Assembly (NCBI GenBank): GCA_019677205.1
Contig: JAAMXY010000047.1
Location: 1 to 64,000, forward strand
Length of the DNA stretch: 64,000 nucleotides
Source of the DNA: Pinguiococcus pyrenoidosus
Taxonomy: Eukaryota > Sar > Pinguiophyceae > Pinguiochrysidales > Pinguiochrysidaceae
Direction of reading: 5' to 3'
This document shows positions 22,257 through 33,313 of the stretch, piece after piece. Under the pieces are notes generated by a model. It was given only the letters and a program-made list of their open reading frames with translations, did no database searches and had not been told where the DNA came from. The translations under genes were made by a program, and so were the position numbers. Position 1 is the first letter of the stretch, and each line of letters begins with the position of its first letter.

Positions 22257-25200
22257 ATGGCTCTTGTCACAGTGCTGCTGGCAGCCCTGCTGGCCTCAGC
22301 GCGGGGAGAGCTGCTCGGGGAGGAGATCCTGGAGGACGAGTACGTGATGAGCTTCTCGCGGCCGGAGGACATGAGTGCCTTCGGCAAAGAGGCCGGTGCG
22401 ATGCTCGCCGAGAAGTGGGTGGCCTTGCACGAGGAGCTCGGAGTGGAGATGGACGACGAGATGAGACACGTGGTACAGCAGTGCGAGCAGCGCAAGTTCC
22501 CCGCCCGCCTCTGCGCAGACAGAGCCACCCGCTTCGAGAAGGATCAGCTGCATCGCGACGCCCGCGACAGCGCCATGAGCGCCATTCTGGACGACGTCAA
22601 GACCACGCGTCACATCTCGTCCTTGGGAGGCATCGGGAATGGGGATGGTTCCACCACTGCGCACGAAGCGGCGTTCGTGGGCGCGCTGGGGGCTCCCACC
22701 ACGCAAGCCCACTTCCAGGCGCTGCCGGCGCCGGGGCAGGACGCCAAGGTGGAGATCGTGGGGCTGGACAACTTCGGCGGCGCTCTGATGATGGAGGAGT
22801 CCCTGAGCGTGCCGTCGCACGCGCTGGCCCAGGCCATCTCGGATGACATCCAGCAAGGCGCCATCGCCATGGCCGGCGCGCTGCCCGTGAATCAGATGCA
22901 GAGCAACTGGACCAAGTGGGCGGCGACGCATGAGATCAAGGAGAGGAAGCACAAGTTCACCTTCATCAACGAACGGAACCACCATGACTGGGCTCTGGCC
23001 ACCTGGGCCGCAGACTCGGCCATCCGCGTCCCTCGTGCCGAACACAATGCCACGGCTTCCGAGATGTTCACCACGTGGTTCGCCGAGGGCGGAGGCCAGA
23101 TACAGTTCATGGATATCGTGCTCAAGAATGATACGCATCCCATCGGGCTGCGAACGACCGAGCTGGTCACGGAGGAAGACGTGCTCCTTCGCGTACCGAT
23201 GAAGCTCGTGCTGGCGCAGCCGACGCTAAGAAACGTCATGTCGGAGCGGCGGGAGCGACTCCACCGCATCTTCTCCGACGACTTCAAGTTCCATCCGGAA
23301 TGGGGCTTGACGTTCTTCTTGGTGCACGAGTTCGGGCGCGGTCACGACTCGCCGTGGTGGCCGTTTATCAACGTGCTGCGGATGACGGTGCTCAAGACCA
23401 GCATCCTCGACGAGGTGCGCGACTCCTTCGCCACGCGCCTCCTGCAGGACCTGGACGACACCGTGGCGCTGATGCTGCGCCATCTGGACAAGAGCAAGGT
23501 AATGACCGCTGGTCCCATGGCGCCAAAGTGACGGGAAGAATCACTAGCATCCACAAACAAGACAAGAGTTCTGTGGCACTTCCGGCCTGACACCAAGTGT
23601 GGCAACCTCGCAGGACTGCGGGCACGATCGAGGCGTGTTGTGTCGGTCGCTCACCAATGCGTACAACCTGCGGTGGGCGCTGGCCATCGTGCGGCGCTAC
23701 GCGGTGCTGGTCAGGAAGCGGACGACGGGCAAGGACTTCCTGGCCCTCGTCCCGTTCGTCCATCTCCTGGCGCACCGAGAGGGCCAGGGCGGCACCATGA
23801 CGATGGAGCTTGACAACTGCATCCAGTTCACCGCGGCGGCCTACGACGCCGACCAGCTGGTCTATGTGGACCGCGGCAACTTCAGCGACGCGGAACAGCT
23901 GCTTCGCTTCCATCGTGTCCAGGAAGCGCCCAACCCGTACAACGAAGTGCGCATGCTCCTACCGGGCGTCAAGCGCCCGTACGAGCCGCTGCTGTGGTTC
24001 CCGGAGATGAAGAGGGCCGACGAGTGGCGACGCATGCTTCGCCTCCCGCCGCGGCAGAGCACGCTGTGGCAGGGTGCCAGCCGCATGATGCTCTTCGGCG
24101 ACGGCACGGATGAAGAGGAGCAGGACAGCTTCAAGTCCATCCGCTCGGAAGAGGAGAAGAAGCTCATCCGACTTGCGCTGGAAGTCGGCGCCGCGTCTAC
24201 GGAGAAGGAGGCCGCGTTGGTCATCCGCGGAGCTGGGGACGAAGAGTATGACGACCTGCCTCAGCAGCAGCTCTACACGGCGCTGGAGCCGGAGGAAGAG
24301 AACGATGATATCTGGTATGGTCGCGCCGCGCTGGCCCTGGGCTTCTTCCAGCTGCAGGACGCGGTGGCGTCGGCGTCGCCGGACCTCAGCGCACAGCGGG
24401 TTATCAACATGACCAAGGAGTTCTACATGGACGGTCGCGTTCCTTTGCGTGGCATGGACCCGGTAGACAAGGTGATGAAGCGGCGGCTCATTCTCCTCCA
24501 GGACTGCGGCAACTCCACCAAGCAGGTGCTGCGCCATGACGACATCTCGGACCAGCTGTTGTGCTCGCTGCGCGTCCATCTCATGAACGAGACGGACGTG
24601 GACGTGCTGTGCCCGAAGGGCAAGAGCCCCTTCGCGGACATGCACTGCTGCAAGGACGAAGAGCCCATGTGGAACTTCAGCCCAGACAAGGTAAGAGTCC
24701 TTGCCTCGACGTCGCGCGCCCATGCTGAAGCTGAGTCCCGCAACGACGATTTCGTCTCGGTAGTGCAAGGGAGAATCCAACTCCATCTTCAACGCCACCG
24801 AGCCTGTCAGCCGCGACAACGAGCAGCGGGTTCTGGAAGCGTTGATGGACGGCGTGAAGCTTCTGTACGCTCTGCTCCCCGGCGGCGACTCGGAGGACGA
24901 CGCCAGGTTGCTGGAAACTCGGTTGATCGTGGATGGCGCGGAATCCACGATGGCCTCGGCGCTTCGGTACCGCCAGCGCGAAAAGGCCCTCCTGGAGAGG
25001 GCAGTGTCCCGCATCGAAGAGCGAATCCGCCGCCTGGACGACACCTTCTTCCAGGTAGACGACGTCCGCAAGGTGCGGCAGAAGGAGGCCGAGGAGAAGG
25101 AGCGGCTCAAACGCCGCGCCGAGGAGATCCGCAACGCGTCCGCACTGGCCCCGCTGGTGTCCAACATCTCGGTCAATCTGGACGGACAGACCATGTTCGT

Positions 25201-25921
25201 GGCCGTTCGCGAGGGCCAGGCCATCGACGCCGTCGTGCGAAACTTTTCCGCCTTGCATGGGATCGGTAAGGAAGGCGTGTCGAAGCTCACGAAGGAGCTC
25301 ACCGCCAAGGCGAAGAAGGAGCCGCCCATGCTATTCACTCTGCCGGTGCTGGATGGTGCTGGGCTGCGGCACATGCTGCTGGTGAAGGAAGGAGACAACA
25401 TTACCGATGCGGTGGAAGCCTTCTGCATCCGGCACAACATCTCGAACTACTATGATGACGATGCCGCGGCGAGGGACTTCGCCAAGCGCGTGCACGACCT
25501 CGCATCAGAGAAGCACAACGCGACGAAGGGTAGGGCCGTGCTCTTGGAGATACCGGTGAACCTCGTCGATGGTCGCCTCGTGTCTCTCCGCGTGCGGGAA
25601 GGCGAGCAACACGACCTCTTCAGCGTCGTGCGAGACTTCATCGAGGCATACGCCGTCAACGCCGGCATGTTCGACTCTCTCGTCAACGAGTTGGACAAGC
25701 GCCTGCCGACCGCCTTGTTGTTCCAGCCAGTTACTGTGGGCGATAGGACGTTCAACCTCCGGATAACCGCGCCGGACCCAAAGGACATCGAGAAGACCAT
25801 CCTCTCGTTCGCGCTGCTGCATGGCATCGACAAGGCATATGTGCCGGAGCTGCGGCAGCGGGTTCTGTCGAAGCTGCATCCGGGCGTCTTGGCTGCACCA
25901 CCGAGGCCGCTGGAGGCTTGA
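22257..25921 (+). CDS. secreted/ER SET-domain-like (RLSMT type) protein with C-terminal tandem repeats
   Basis: Exons 22257-23498, 23614-24690 and 24764-25921; all junctions are phase 0 GT-AG; 1158 aa. The N-terminal 17 residues (MALVTVLLAALLASARG) form a signal peptide. The middle (about residues 275-570) follows the Rubisco-LSMT-type SET pattern: FTTWFAEGGG, a GLRTTELVTEEDVLLRVP block, LRWALAIVRRYA, FLALVPFVHLL and LLRFHRVQEAPNPYNEVRM. The usual DxxNH motif is replaced by FVHLLAH, so activity is doubtful. The last ~260 residues contain about four repeats of ~80-90 aa with the theme V-x-DGR-x3-L-x-VREG followed by a hydrophobic helix (VVRNFSALHGI, AVEAFCIRHNI, VVRDFIEAYAV, TILSFALLHGI). N-glycosylation-like sites and Cys pairs fit the secretory route. 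I do not know the repeat family. Function unknown. Confidence 0.7.
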
Positions 25922-26327
25922 GGAGAAGCAGAACGGCATCAATGCTATCCTTCCTGGGGGGATGCCCTTCCGAAGTGCAGATGGAAGGAGCACGCCAAGC
26001 GAAACTGCCATGCACGTTGCTTGCCATGTGGTGACGAAAGTCAGGCACGTGCGTTGGAAAGCAGAGAGGTGGGAGTCGACTCGTACAGGCACCACTGCCA
26101 CTGGCACCACAGGCAGCGCATCACAAATCACGCAATTAATGTCGCGACGTGTGCTACATCCCTGGATCTCTGACGACACGAGGTCTCTATCGCATCCAGT
26201 TCCTGTCGCTTCCTCTTCCTGCTGGACGGCAACCTACAAATTACACGAGGTGTCCCATGCTCGAGCTTCTATCCCGAGATAAAGACCTTACACGACGGCC
26301 GCAAGGAGTCAGCTTCCCTCCACCGGC
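25922..26327. other. convergent intergenic region
   Basis: 406 bp between convergent stops; a short GGCACCAC tandem near 26090-26110. Nothing else supported. Confidence 0.4.
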
Positions 26328-27407
26328 CTAGCTGCGCAGCCACTTGCGCCGGAAAACCTTCGCGAATCCACGCCGCACTCGCGAGGACCAAAACTTCCTC
26401 CTAGTGGTGCGCCCCTCGCGCAGCATCTCGTACGCGCCCCGGAAAGGCACCTTCACTAGCTCTGCCGTGGTCAGCGCCGCCGCGGGGGCCGTCCCGGAGA
26501 CGGCCTCGGTCGCGACCGGCTCCGGCTCCGCAACGACCGGCTCCGCAGCGACCGGATCGTCCACAACAACCGACGTCGCGAGCACGGGCTCCGCGAGCAC
26601 GGGCGCGGCTTCGACTGCCTCCGTCGCAATGGGCTTCGCCACCTCCGCCTCCACCGCTTCGGCAGTGGCCGCGGCCTCGGCCGCCGTTTCCTCCTGCGTC
26701 GCCTTGGCCGCCTTGACAGCTTCGACGCCGACCGTCTGCATCTCCTTGTAGAGCTTCTCGAACGTCGCCGGCTTCGCTCCCGTCTTGCGGGACTCCATCG
26801 CAACCTTGTCAGCGNNNNNNNNNNNNNNNNNNNNNNNNNNNNNNNNNNNNNNNNNNNNNNNNNNNNNNNNNNNNNNNNNNNNNNNNNNNNNNNNNNNNNN
26901 NNNNTCCTCGTCCGTCGCTTCGGCCACGGGCCCCGGCACGCCGAAGTACAGCTGGTCGACCATGTCCTCCACGATTCCTACAATCTTTCCCACCTGGGCG
27001 TCGCTGACTTCCTCCTCCTTCTCCGTCACCGCAGTGGCCACGGCGTCGACAGTGGACACGGAAACGCCGGCTTCGTCCGCGCGGCCCAAGTTCTTCTGGA
27101 TGGCCTCGTCCAGAGCGTCCAGCTGCTCGCCGAGCTTCAGCGCAGCGGAGGACAGCTGGCTCATGAAGTCCACCGAGGGCAGGCCCTTGATCAACGAGTC
27201 CTCCAGGGCCACAAACTGCTCCGTGATGCGCAGCGGAGCCGCCTTCGGCTGCTTCTCCAGGTCCGCGACGGCGTCGTCCGGCAGAGTCGCCGTCGCGATG
27301 GAGTCAAACTGCCCCGAGGTCTTGTCGGGAACGGACGAGCGCCTCGTGAAGGGCACGCGAAGCGCAGCAGCGCAAGAGAGCGCGGAAAAGAGGACGCAGA
27401 GTCTCAT
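26328..27407 (-). CDS. signal-peptide, Ala/Val/Glu-rich protein interrupted by an assembly gap
   Basis: Frame from ATG at 27407 to a stop at 26328; 359 codons counting the 90-base run of N, which keeps the frame. The N-terminus MRLCVLFSALSCAAALRVPF is a signal peptide ending in a hydrophobic/basic stretch with Phe, followed by a Ser/Thr/Arg-rich region, like a plastid bipartite presequence. The central part is helical and acidic with a repeated DAVAT theme. Beyond the gap an Ala/Glu/Val/Pro-rich low-complexity segment ends in a basic tail (RRKFWSSRVRRGFAKVFRRK). No family recognised. E2F-like motifs lie just upstream of the start. The gap probably hides a repeat-rich stretch of similar composition. 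Confidence 0.6.
   Translation of the reverse strand: MRLCVLFSALSCAAALRVPFTRRSSVPDKTSGQFDSIATATLPDDAVADLEKQPKAAPLRITEQFVALEDSLIKGLPSVDFMSQLSSAALKLGEQLDALDEAIQKNLGRADEAGVSVSTVDAVATAVTEKEEEVSDAQVGKIVGIVEDMVDQLYFGVPGPVAEATDEXXXXXXXXXXXXXXXXXXXXXXXXXXXXXXXADKVAMESRKTGAKPATFEKLYKEMQTVGVEAVKAAKATQEETAAEAAATAEAVEAEVAKPIATEAVEAAPVLAEPVLATSVVVDDPVAAEPVVAEPEPVATEAVSGTAPAAALTTAELVKVPFRGAYEMLREGRTTRRKFWSSRVRRGFAKVFRRKWLRS
26815..26904. other. assembly gap (90 N)
   Basis: Run of undetermined bases inside the Ala/Val/Glu-rich coding region. The frame resumes in phase, but the true length is unknown. Confidence 0.99.
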
Positions 27408-27424
27408 GTCTGACGTCGAAAAAA

Positions 27425-27590
27425 GGCGGGAAAATGCGGCGCAGAAGAAGACGTGTTCCCAGATCCGTTCTTGGCAGCTTTGACCTCACAACGGATTCCA
27501 GATGTGAAAGCGCGCCAATTCGGAGCGGTTTGAGAGCAGCTGCGCGGGAAATGCGGTCACCTGCTTTGAACTTCGTTTATGGCGGGAAAT
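27425..27590 (-). promoter_or_regulatory. three E2F/DP-like sites upstream of the 27407 start
   Basis: GGCGGGAAAA at 27425-27434, GCGCGGGAAA at 27542-27551 and GGCGGGAAAT at 27581-27590 each match the E2F core (TTTCCCGC on the minus strand). All lie 18-185 bp upstream of the start codon of the minus-strand gene. In eukaryotes such sites drive S-phase genes. The motif matches are visible; regulation is inferred. Confidence 0.45.
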
Positions 27591-28540
27591 CCTGCGCCGC
27601 AGGTTGCTGTTTTAGTTTCGGAATGAGAATTTATAAATATAAAATTTTAGGAGGGTCCGTATTTCTGCCCGTTCAAAAATACAATGCAATATTTGATATT
27701 TGCGAGGCAGCCAATCGAATCGCTGACCGTTTGCGGCTTCAAACCAAATGGATCCCCTTCAAGCGAGCAGGCGAAAACCGGTTAGTCGAGAAGCAGCCGT
27801 AGGCCCGAGGAGGAGAAGTCACGGATTCGTTCAATGATTCTCTCTTCTTTCTTCATTGATCCACATACAGTGCGAACGGAGGATCCGAAGCCTCGTCCTC
27901 TCGCTTTCATCGCCGGGGATCCGGAAGCCGCGAGCAGCGGGCATCCTCAACTCGTGGTCAAACGTGTGAACGCAATAAGAAGCGTGAGAGGATTGGCTGG
28001 CGCCGATGGAAGATCTTTCAACAAGAATGAGGTTGTCATTCGTTCGTTCCCGAGCGACCTTCCCGAGGGGCCGTCGTCCGGACAGCCTTCCATCCCAAGA
28101 TCCTGCGATGCTGGATGCGCCGGCTTACGACTCACATCTCAGCGCGCGGCAGGAGCTTTCGCCGCTCTCGACGCTTTCGACAACCAAAAAAGGGAGAATC
28201 AACGGCAAAGCTGACATCTCCAGAGCACCCGCGCCTGGCATCGTCTCATGGTCTTCAACGGGGCCACAGCCGATGCAGCCAAGCAGGCATGCCCAAGGGA
28301 CGCGTACTGTATCCTCATGGAAGCGCTCAGTACCCCACGGAGGGCGTACGCGACCCAAGGCTCTGTGAGGCTGGATTCGCCTCTCCCAACACGCGCGCAG
28401 CTACTGCTAATCGTTCTGGCACTGCGAGAACGAAACGCGGACTCCTTTGACATCGGCAAGCTTGCAAGCATTCGTCAACGGTCGTGGAGAGGGCCGCCGG
28501 TCGCTTGGTCTCTCCGAGAACACCTAGCAATCGTCCGCCC
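27591..28540. other. region with possible small + strand gene
   Basis: An AT-rich part (27600-27730) is followed by GC-rich sequence with overlapping open frames on the + strand (27834-28450). None matches a family and I could not build a convincing spliced model. It ends tail-to-tail with UPF2. Confidence 0.35.
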
Positions 28541-31500
28541 TCACCGACGCGACTGGAATATCTGGTTCATCTCCTCGATTTCCCGCTCCCTTTCCAGCCG
28601 GAGGACCCGATTCTTCACCATCTCGCGCTCTCGTCGCTCCTTATCTACATTGATCCGCTGCCGCTGGGCCACGCCAGTCGCTTCGGGAATGTGAAGCATT
28701 CGCGCCTCGACCTTCCCCTTGCCGGGGACCCTGCGCAGCATGCGGAACGCGAGCTTCCCGGCTCCCTGGTTGGCCGGGGTCGCGCTGGTCTGCGGCTTCG
28801 GCAGCACCGTGGGCAGCACCATGTTGTCGCTCGCGCCGCTGTAGCCCGTTCCCGTGAGGCGCCCTTGCGTGTACGAGGACATCTGTGCGAGAAGCTCCTT
28901 CTCGAATGCGTCGTCCTCTACGGTCCGGGACACCTGGGTGGCCCGCTTGACAACCACGGAGTCGTCCGCCTCCTCCTCGTCCTCCTCGTCCTCCTCGTCC
29001 TCGTCCTCGTCCTCCTCGTCCTGGTCTTGCTCCTCCCCGGCCTTGCTGCCCTCCTCGTCATCGTCCTCGTCGTCTTCTCGATCGTCTTCGTGCTCCTCAT
29101 GCTCTTGGTCCTCGACATCCTCGTTGTCGAATCCGAGGCCGCATAGATCGCTGGTGATCCCGTGCACGGGAGCTCGACCGCTCGCCGCGTCTTCCTCTTC
29201 CCACTTGGAAATGGCGTCGTGCGCCTCCGTGAAGTTGCTGAAGCGCGTGAAGAAGGGTCCGTCCGCGTCGGTGCCGTCTCCAGCCTGCTCTGGCCGGCGA
29301 CGGCGGCGCTGATTGCGCTGTCCGCGGCGGTTCTTCTTCTTCTGCCCGTTCGCATCCTCGGCTGCACCATCTTGGTGAGCCACGGCGGAGCGCCCGGCGA
29401 CCTCCAGGACGTCCAGGAGATCCATCACCGCCCATTCGATGTGCGCCGGTCGCAGGGTCTTTGCATACAGGTAGCGCTGCAGATACGCCAAGAACCTGGC
29501 AAGGCGCTTTTGCTGCCCAGGCTGCGACGCCAACGCGGGCCCGCAGCTCTCGAGAACGGTGAGAACCATCTGGATCCGGCTGACGTCCTCCGGCCCGTCG
29601 GCCAGCGAGGGCATGCGGGGATCCACCGACAGGAAGGGCTTCTCCCGCACGTTCTCGGGCACCTCGTGGCCTCTCGCAAGGATCATGTGGAGCACCCGAT
29701 AGAGATGCCGGGAGGAGATGATCTGCGCGGAGAACAGCTCGCTGATGAGCCGCATGTAGCCCACGCGCTGCTGGACGTTCCGACGCGCGAGGAGCAGGAC
29801 GCCCTCTTCTCCAGCGACTCCGATCGCTTCCGCGACCCCGGCCAGCCCCTGGCGCTCGGAAATCTGAGCGCGGCGCTGAAACGCGACAAAGGGAATGCCT
29901 CCCCGCAGCTCCAGGAACTGGTAGACGTCTTCGAAGACGCGATCGCAGACGCGGACGACAATCTCCGGGTGGTACCGCTGCAGCCCAGCAAGCACCTCCA
30001 CCACGCTCTTCAGGCTGTCGGCCCGCCCCGTTGTGGAGCTCTTCCGGATGCACTTCGCCGCGAACTTCACCAAGGCAGGCCCCTCCTCCGGATCCGACCA
30101 GGGCAGTTTGCGGAGCAGCTTGGACACCTGGCGAACTTCTTCTCGTTTCGTCTCGTCGCGACGGTCTTTCCGGGCTTTCCCCTTCTTGCCGCGCACCGGC
30201 TGCGCAGCCGCGGGCGCCTTCTGCGACAGCCTCTCCAGCAGAAGGTGCTTCACGAACTGGTGTAGAGGCGGCAGCGGAGGCTTTGCTCCGCGGCGTACGC
30301 TCGGCGGTCTGACAGAGAAGTAGGCGTTCTCGAGCAGTGTCGCGGTGGACGCCTGCACGAACTTCGCCTTCAGCAGCTTCATCATCTCCTCTAAGAGGCC
30401 CGTCGCGCTCGAGAAGGTGTGCTTGCAGCGCACAAGGAACCGGCCACAGCGCTCCCAGAGAATGGCAACCAGCTGGAGCGGCCCCGCCTTGAAGTCCCGT
30501 AGGCCCATGCGGATTGCCCGGAGCGCAATGTTTGGCGGCGCGACGTTTGCCTTGACAAGCTCACCGATGAAAGCCCCTGCAAAGTGGCGATTCAGCGCGG
30601 CCCGGTCGCTGTCGCGGCCCGGGCGCGTGGACCGAAAAGCTTCCTTCCGGAGCGCGTCGATGATCGGTGGCGCGACGTCGTCAAAGCACTGCGCAAGGGT
30701 GGCCAAGACGCGAGCGAAGAACGGCAGCAGCTCCAGGCGCTCTTTCGGGCAGCGCAGGATCTCCAGCACGAGCCTCTTCCGCGCCCCTTTCCCACTGCTG
30801 TTGGCAACGCAAAAGGCCATCACGAAGTCGTCGCAGTCTTGCGCGCTCTGGAGCGCGAGCAAGTCCACGGTGAGCAGCCGCATGAGCGCCGCGAACGGGC
30901 CAGACTTTGACTCTTCGGCATCGGCACCCTCGCTGCGGAGGAGCTCGTCGATGCCGCCGTCGTCATCCATGGGGTCATTCCCCGTTCCGTCTTCGTCATC
31001 CAGCGGTTCCTTCTCGTCCGGGGCGTCCACAGCGTCCCCGTTCTCCTCGAGGAATCCCTGCTGGCGCAGGCGCTCTTCCTTGCGCAGCCGATTCTTCTCC
31101 TTCAGCTGCTCCACATCGTCTTCGTTCAGGCCCAACGAATCGCGAGGCACCATGCTCAGGATATCCGGCAGGTCGCAGTAGAACGCTCGCTCTTCCTCGT
31201 TGTCATAGGGTCCCTTCGTACTGTCGGTATCGGCGCTCCGCTCCTTCTCCCAGAGGCTGATGCCCACGCTCCCTTGCTTCTCGAGCTCTTCCTCCTCCTC
31301 CTTGAGCTCCGGCATGTCGAGCTGAAGACCGTCGCTGAGGGCGTCCACGGCCATGTGCAGCTTCTCGTATCGCATGGTAAGATCGCTCAGCGCGTTTGCC
31401 TTGTCGTCCCGGACTTCCCCGTTCAGGGCCTCGTCCTTGAGGCACCTTTCCTTCAAGATGCTGAGGCGCTTGTGCTGCTGCTGCAGCGACGAGGACGCGG

Positions 31501-32532
31501 CTTCGTACGTGCGCACCACCCGAGAACGCATGCTGTCCATGTGCTGCCTGCTGAACACGAGGGCGGGAGGTCCACCACCCGCCTGGTCCGTCCCCTCTGT
31601 GTCCGTCTCTTCTGCATCCTCCACCGCGGTCGCGGAAGCGCCCAGATCCTCGACGGCCTTGCAAAGCCGTACGAGGGGCTCGGGGGCGTTCTCTCCGGCA
31701 TCAAGGATGCTCTCTCGCAGCTTTCGCGGGACCACGCCGAAAAGATGCGGCCCAGCAATCTGTTCGCGTTGCACGGCAGTCGGCAGGCGTTATGCGTTTT
31801 CCTTGCGCCAAGCGAAAGGCGGCTTCGGAGGGAAGATGCTGTGGATGCAAAGCATCGACATACCTTAATGCATTGCACCAAGAGGGGCAGATTCGGACCA
31901 GGCCGCTCGGGCTCGGGGTTGCGCGGATGCCTCGCCGGCGCGGGTCCTTCTCCGCAAAGGGTGGCCACGATTCTCTCCATGAGCTCCACATCCGTCGCGA
32001 TGCCAGCGAGATACAGCTCCAGCAGCAGCCTCAGGTGCGCCCTCCGCTTCTTGGCCTCCTCTCGGACCGTCTCCTGGTCCACCGGCGCGAGCTGCTGCCT
32101 CCGCGGCGCCGCAGGCCGCGGATCCGGCAGCACCGTCTTGGTGAGCTCCGGCAGGAGCCGCGGAGCGAAGTCCTCGTACCGCCGATGGAGCTCTCCGCAC
32201 ACCGCTGCAGCGGTCGGCACGTCGGCCGCCTTGAGCGGCGTGTCCGCGAGCGCGGCCACCAGCTCGTCCACATAGCGCCCGAGGTTGAGAGACGACGCGT
32301 CCCGCAGCAGCGCGTCGCGCTGGTTCTCCTGCAGCGTCCGCACGCGCGACACGAAGCCAGAGCACTTCTTGAAGTCCGTCTTCAGAGAGCGGCGATTGGC
32401 CGCGTGGTTGCGCCGGGACGCGGCCAGAAGGGCCGTGGAGTGCAGGCGCCGCGCTTCTCGCCGCTGCGCCTCCAATTCGGCGGCTTCTGCGAGCAACGCC
32501 CGCGCGGCGCTGTCCGTGTCCTTGTCGCCCAT
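28541..32532 (-). CDS. UPF2: UPF2, regulator of nonsense transcripts 2
   Basis: Exons 31864-32532 (ATG at 32532) and 28541-31759, 104-nt GT-AG intron, phase 0; 1295 aa, close to the family (about 1100-1300). UPF2 bridges UPF1 and UPF3 at the exon-junction complex in nonsense-mediated mRNA decay. Three MIF4G-type helical regions can be followed: N-terminal in exon 1 (KKCSGFVSRVRTL, VDELVAALADTPLKAADVPT), a second with LELLPFFARVLATLAQCFDD and FAGAFIGELVKANVAPPNIA, and a third around LPWSDPEEGPALVKFAAKCI and VGYMRLISELFSAQIISSRH. A long Glu/Asp tract (28970-29100) follows, then the C-terminal UPF1-binding region (EDDAFEKELLAQMSS) and a basic tail rich in Arg/Glu. Acidic linkers before these domains are typical of UPF2. 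Likely cytoplasmic and perinuclear. Confidence 0.93.
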
Positions 32533-32980
32533 GCTACAGGGCCAGAACCATACCTCGTCGGGTCCGGCCTCGCGGCGCGTGAGCGCGTGAGCCGCTGATT
32601 TCCGACTGGTGAGCAACGCCGAAGCTTTGCAACAGGCGAGCCGAGTCCAGTGCCTTTGGACAAATTCAGTATCCACCACTTCTTGTGATTGAAACTAACG
32701 TCTATTCTTGGGAAGAAATTTTAAAATTCCAAGGAGCGGTTCAGAAAGTCTTCGATCCTTCCTTCGCGGATTCAGTGAATTCGGTGCACGCATGGGAGAT
32801 GGGAGATGAAAGATGGGATGAACCGCTGACTGCACAATGGTGGGTGCAGGATCTGGGACGGCCTACAACGCTCGACGATATGGTCTGGAGGGGAGTTGAG
32901 TCACCATCACCCTTCCACGGTACCACACTTTGGGGCATCGAACTGCAGCACTGTTCTTATCTAGCTGCCACTACAGTATA
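32533..32980. other. interval between RSH and UPF2
   Basis: 448 bp between the UPF2 start and the RSH stop, both on the minus strand; presumably UPF2 5' UTR/promoter plus RSH 3' UTR. An open + frame (32685-32984) has no domain and overlaps the RSH end. Confidence 0.45.
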
Positions 32981-33257
32981 CTAGCTACTTTTGGATTGCT
33001 TCGGCAGGTTGTGTCCGAAAAGACGGTGGACGGACACAACGGACTCGATCTTCGCCAATTGATTGCACAGCTCCTGAGGGGTGCAAAGACGGTGCAAACG
33101 CGTCAGTTGTATCCACCACTGAAGCACCTCAAGGCTTGATCTCCCACCTTCAGCTGTGCAAGGTCACGAACTAGGACGGCAAAGTGCAGCCTTGCGGTGT
33201 CTCCTGCAAAGCGACACGAAGGATGAGGCATGCAATCTGACGCGTCGGACTGGGCAG

Positions 33258-33313
<56 letters not shown>

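Noticed and set aside
27834-28450. Possible small + strand gene before UPF2
   Set aside because: Three overlapping frames are open but none shows a domain, and no unique set of splice sites emerges; kept only as an unresolved region.
28970-29100. Poly-Ser and poly-Arg frames around the Glu/Asp tract
   Set aside because: Out-of-frame readings of the UPF2 acidic linker.
32685-32984. 99-aa + strand frame MIETNVYSW
   Set aside because: No family resemblance; it ends over the last RSH exon on the other strand.
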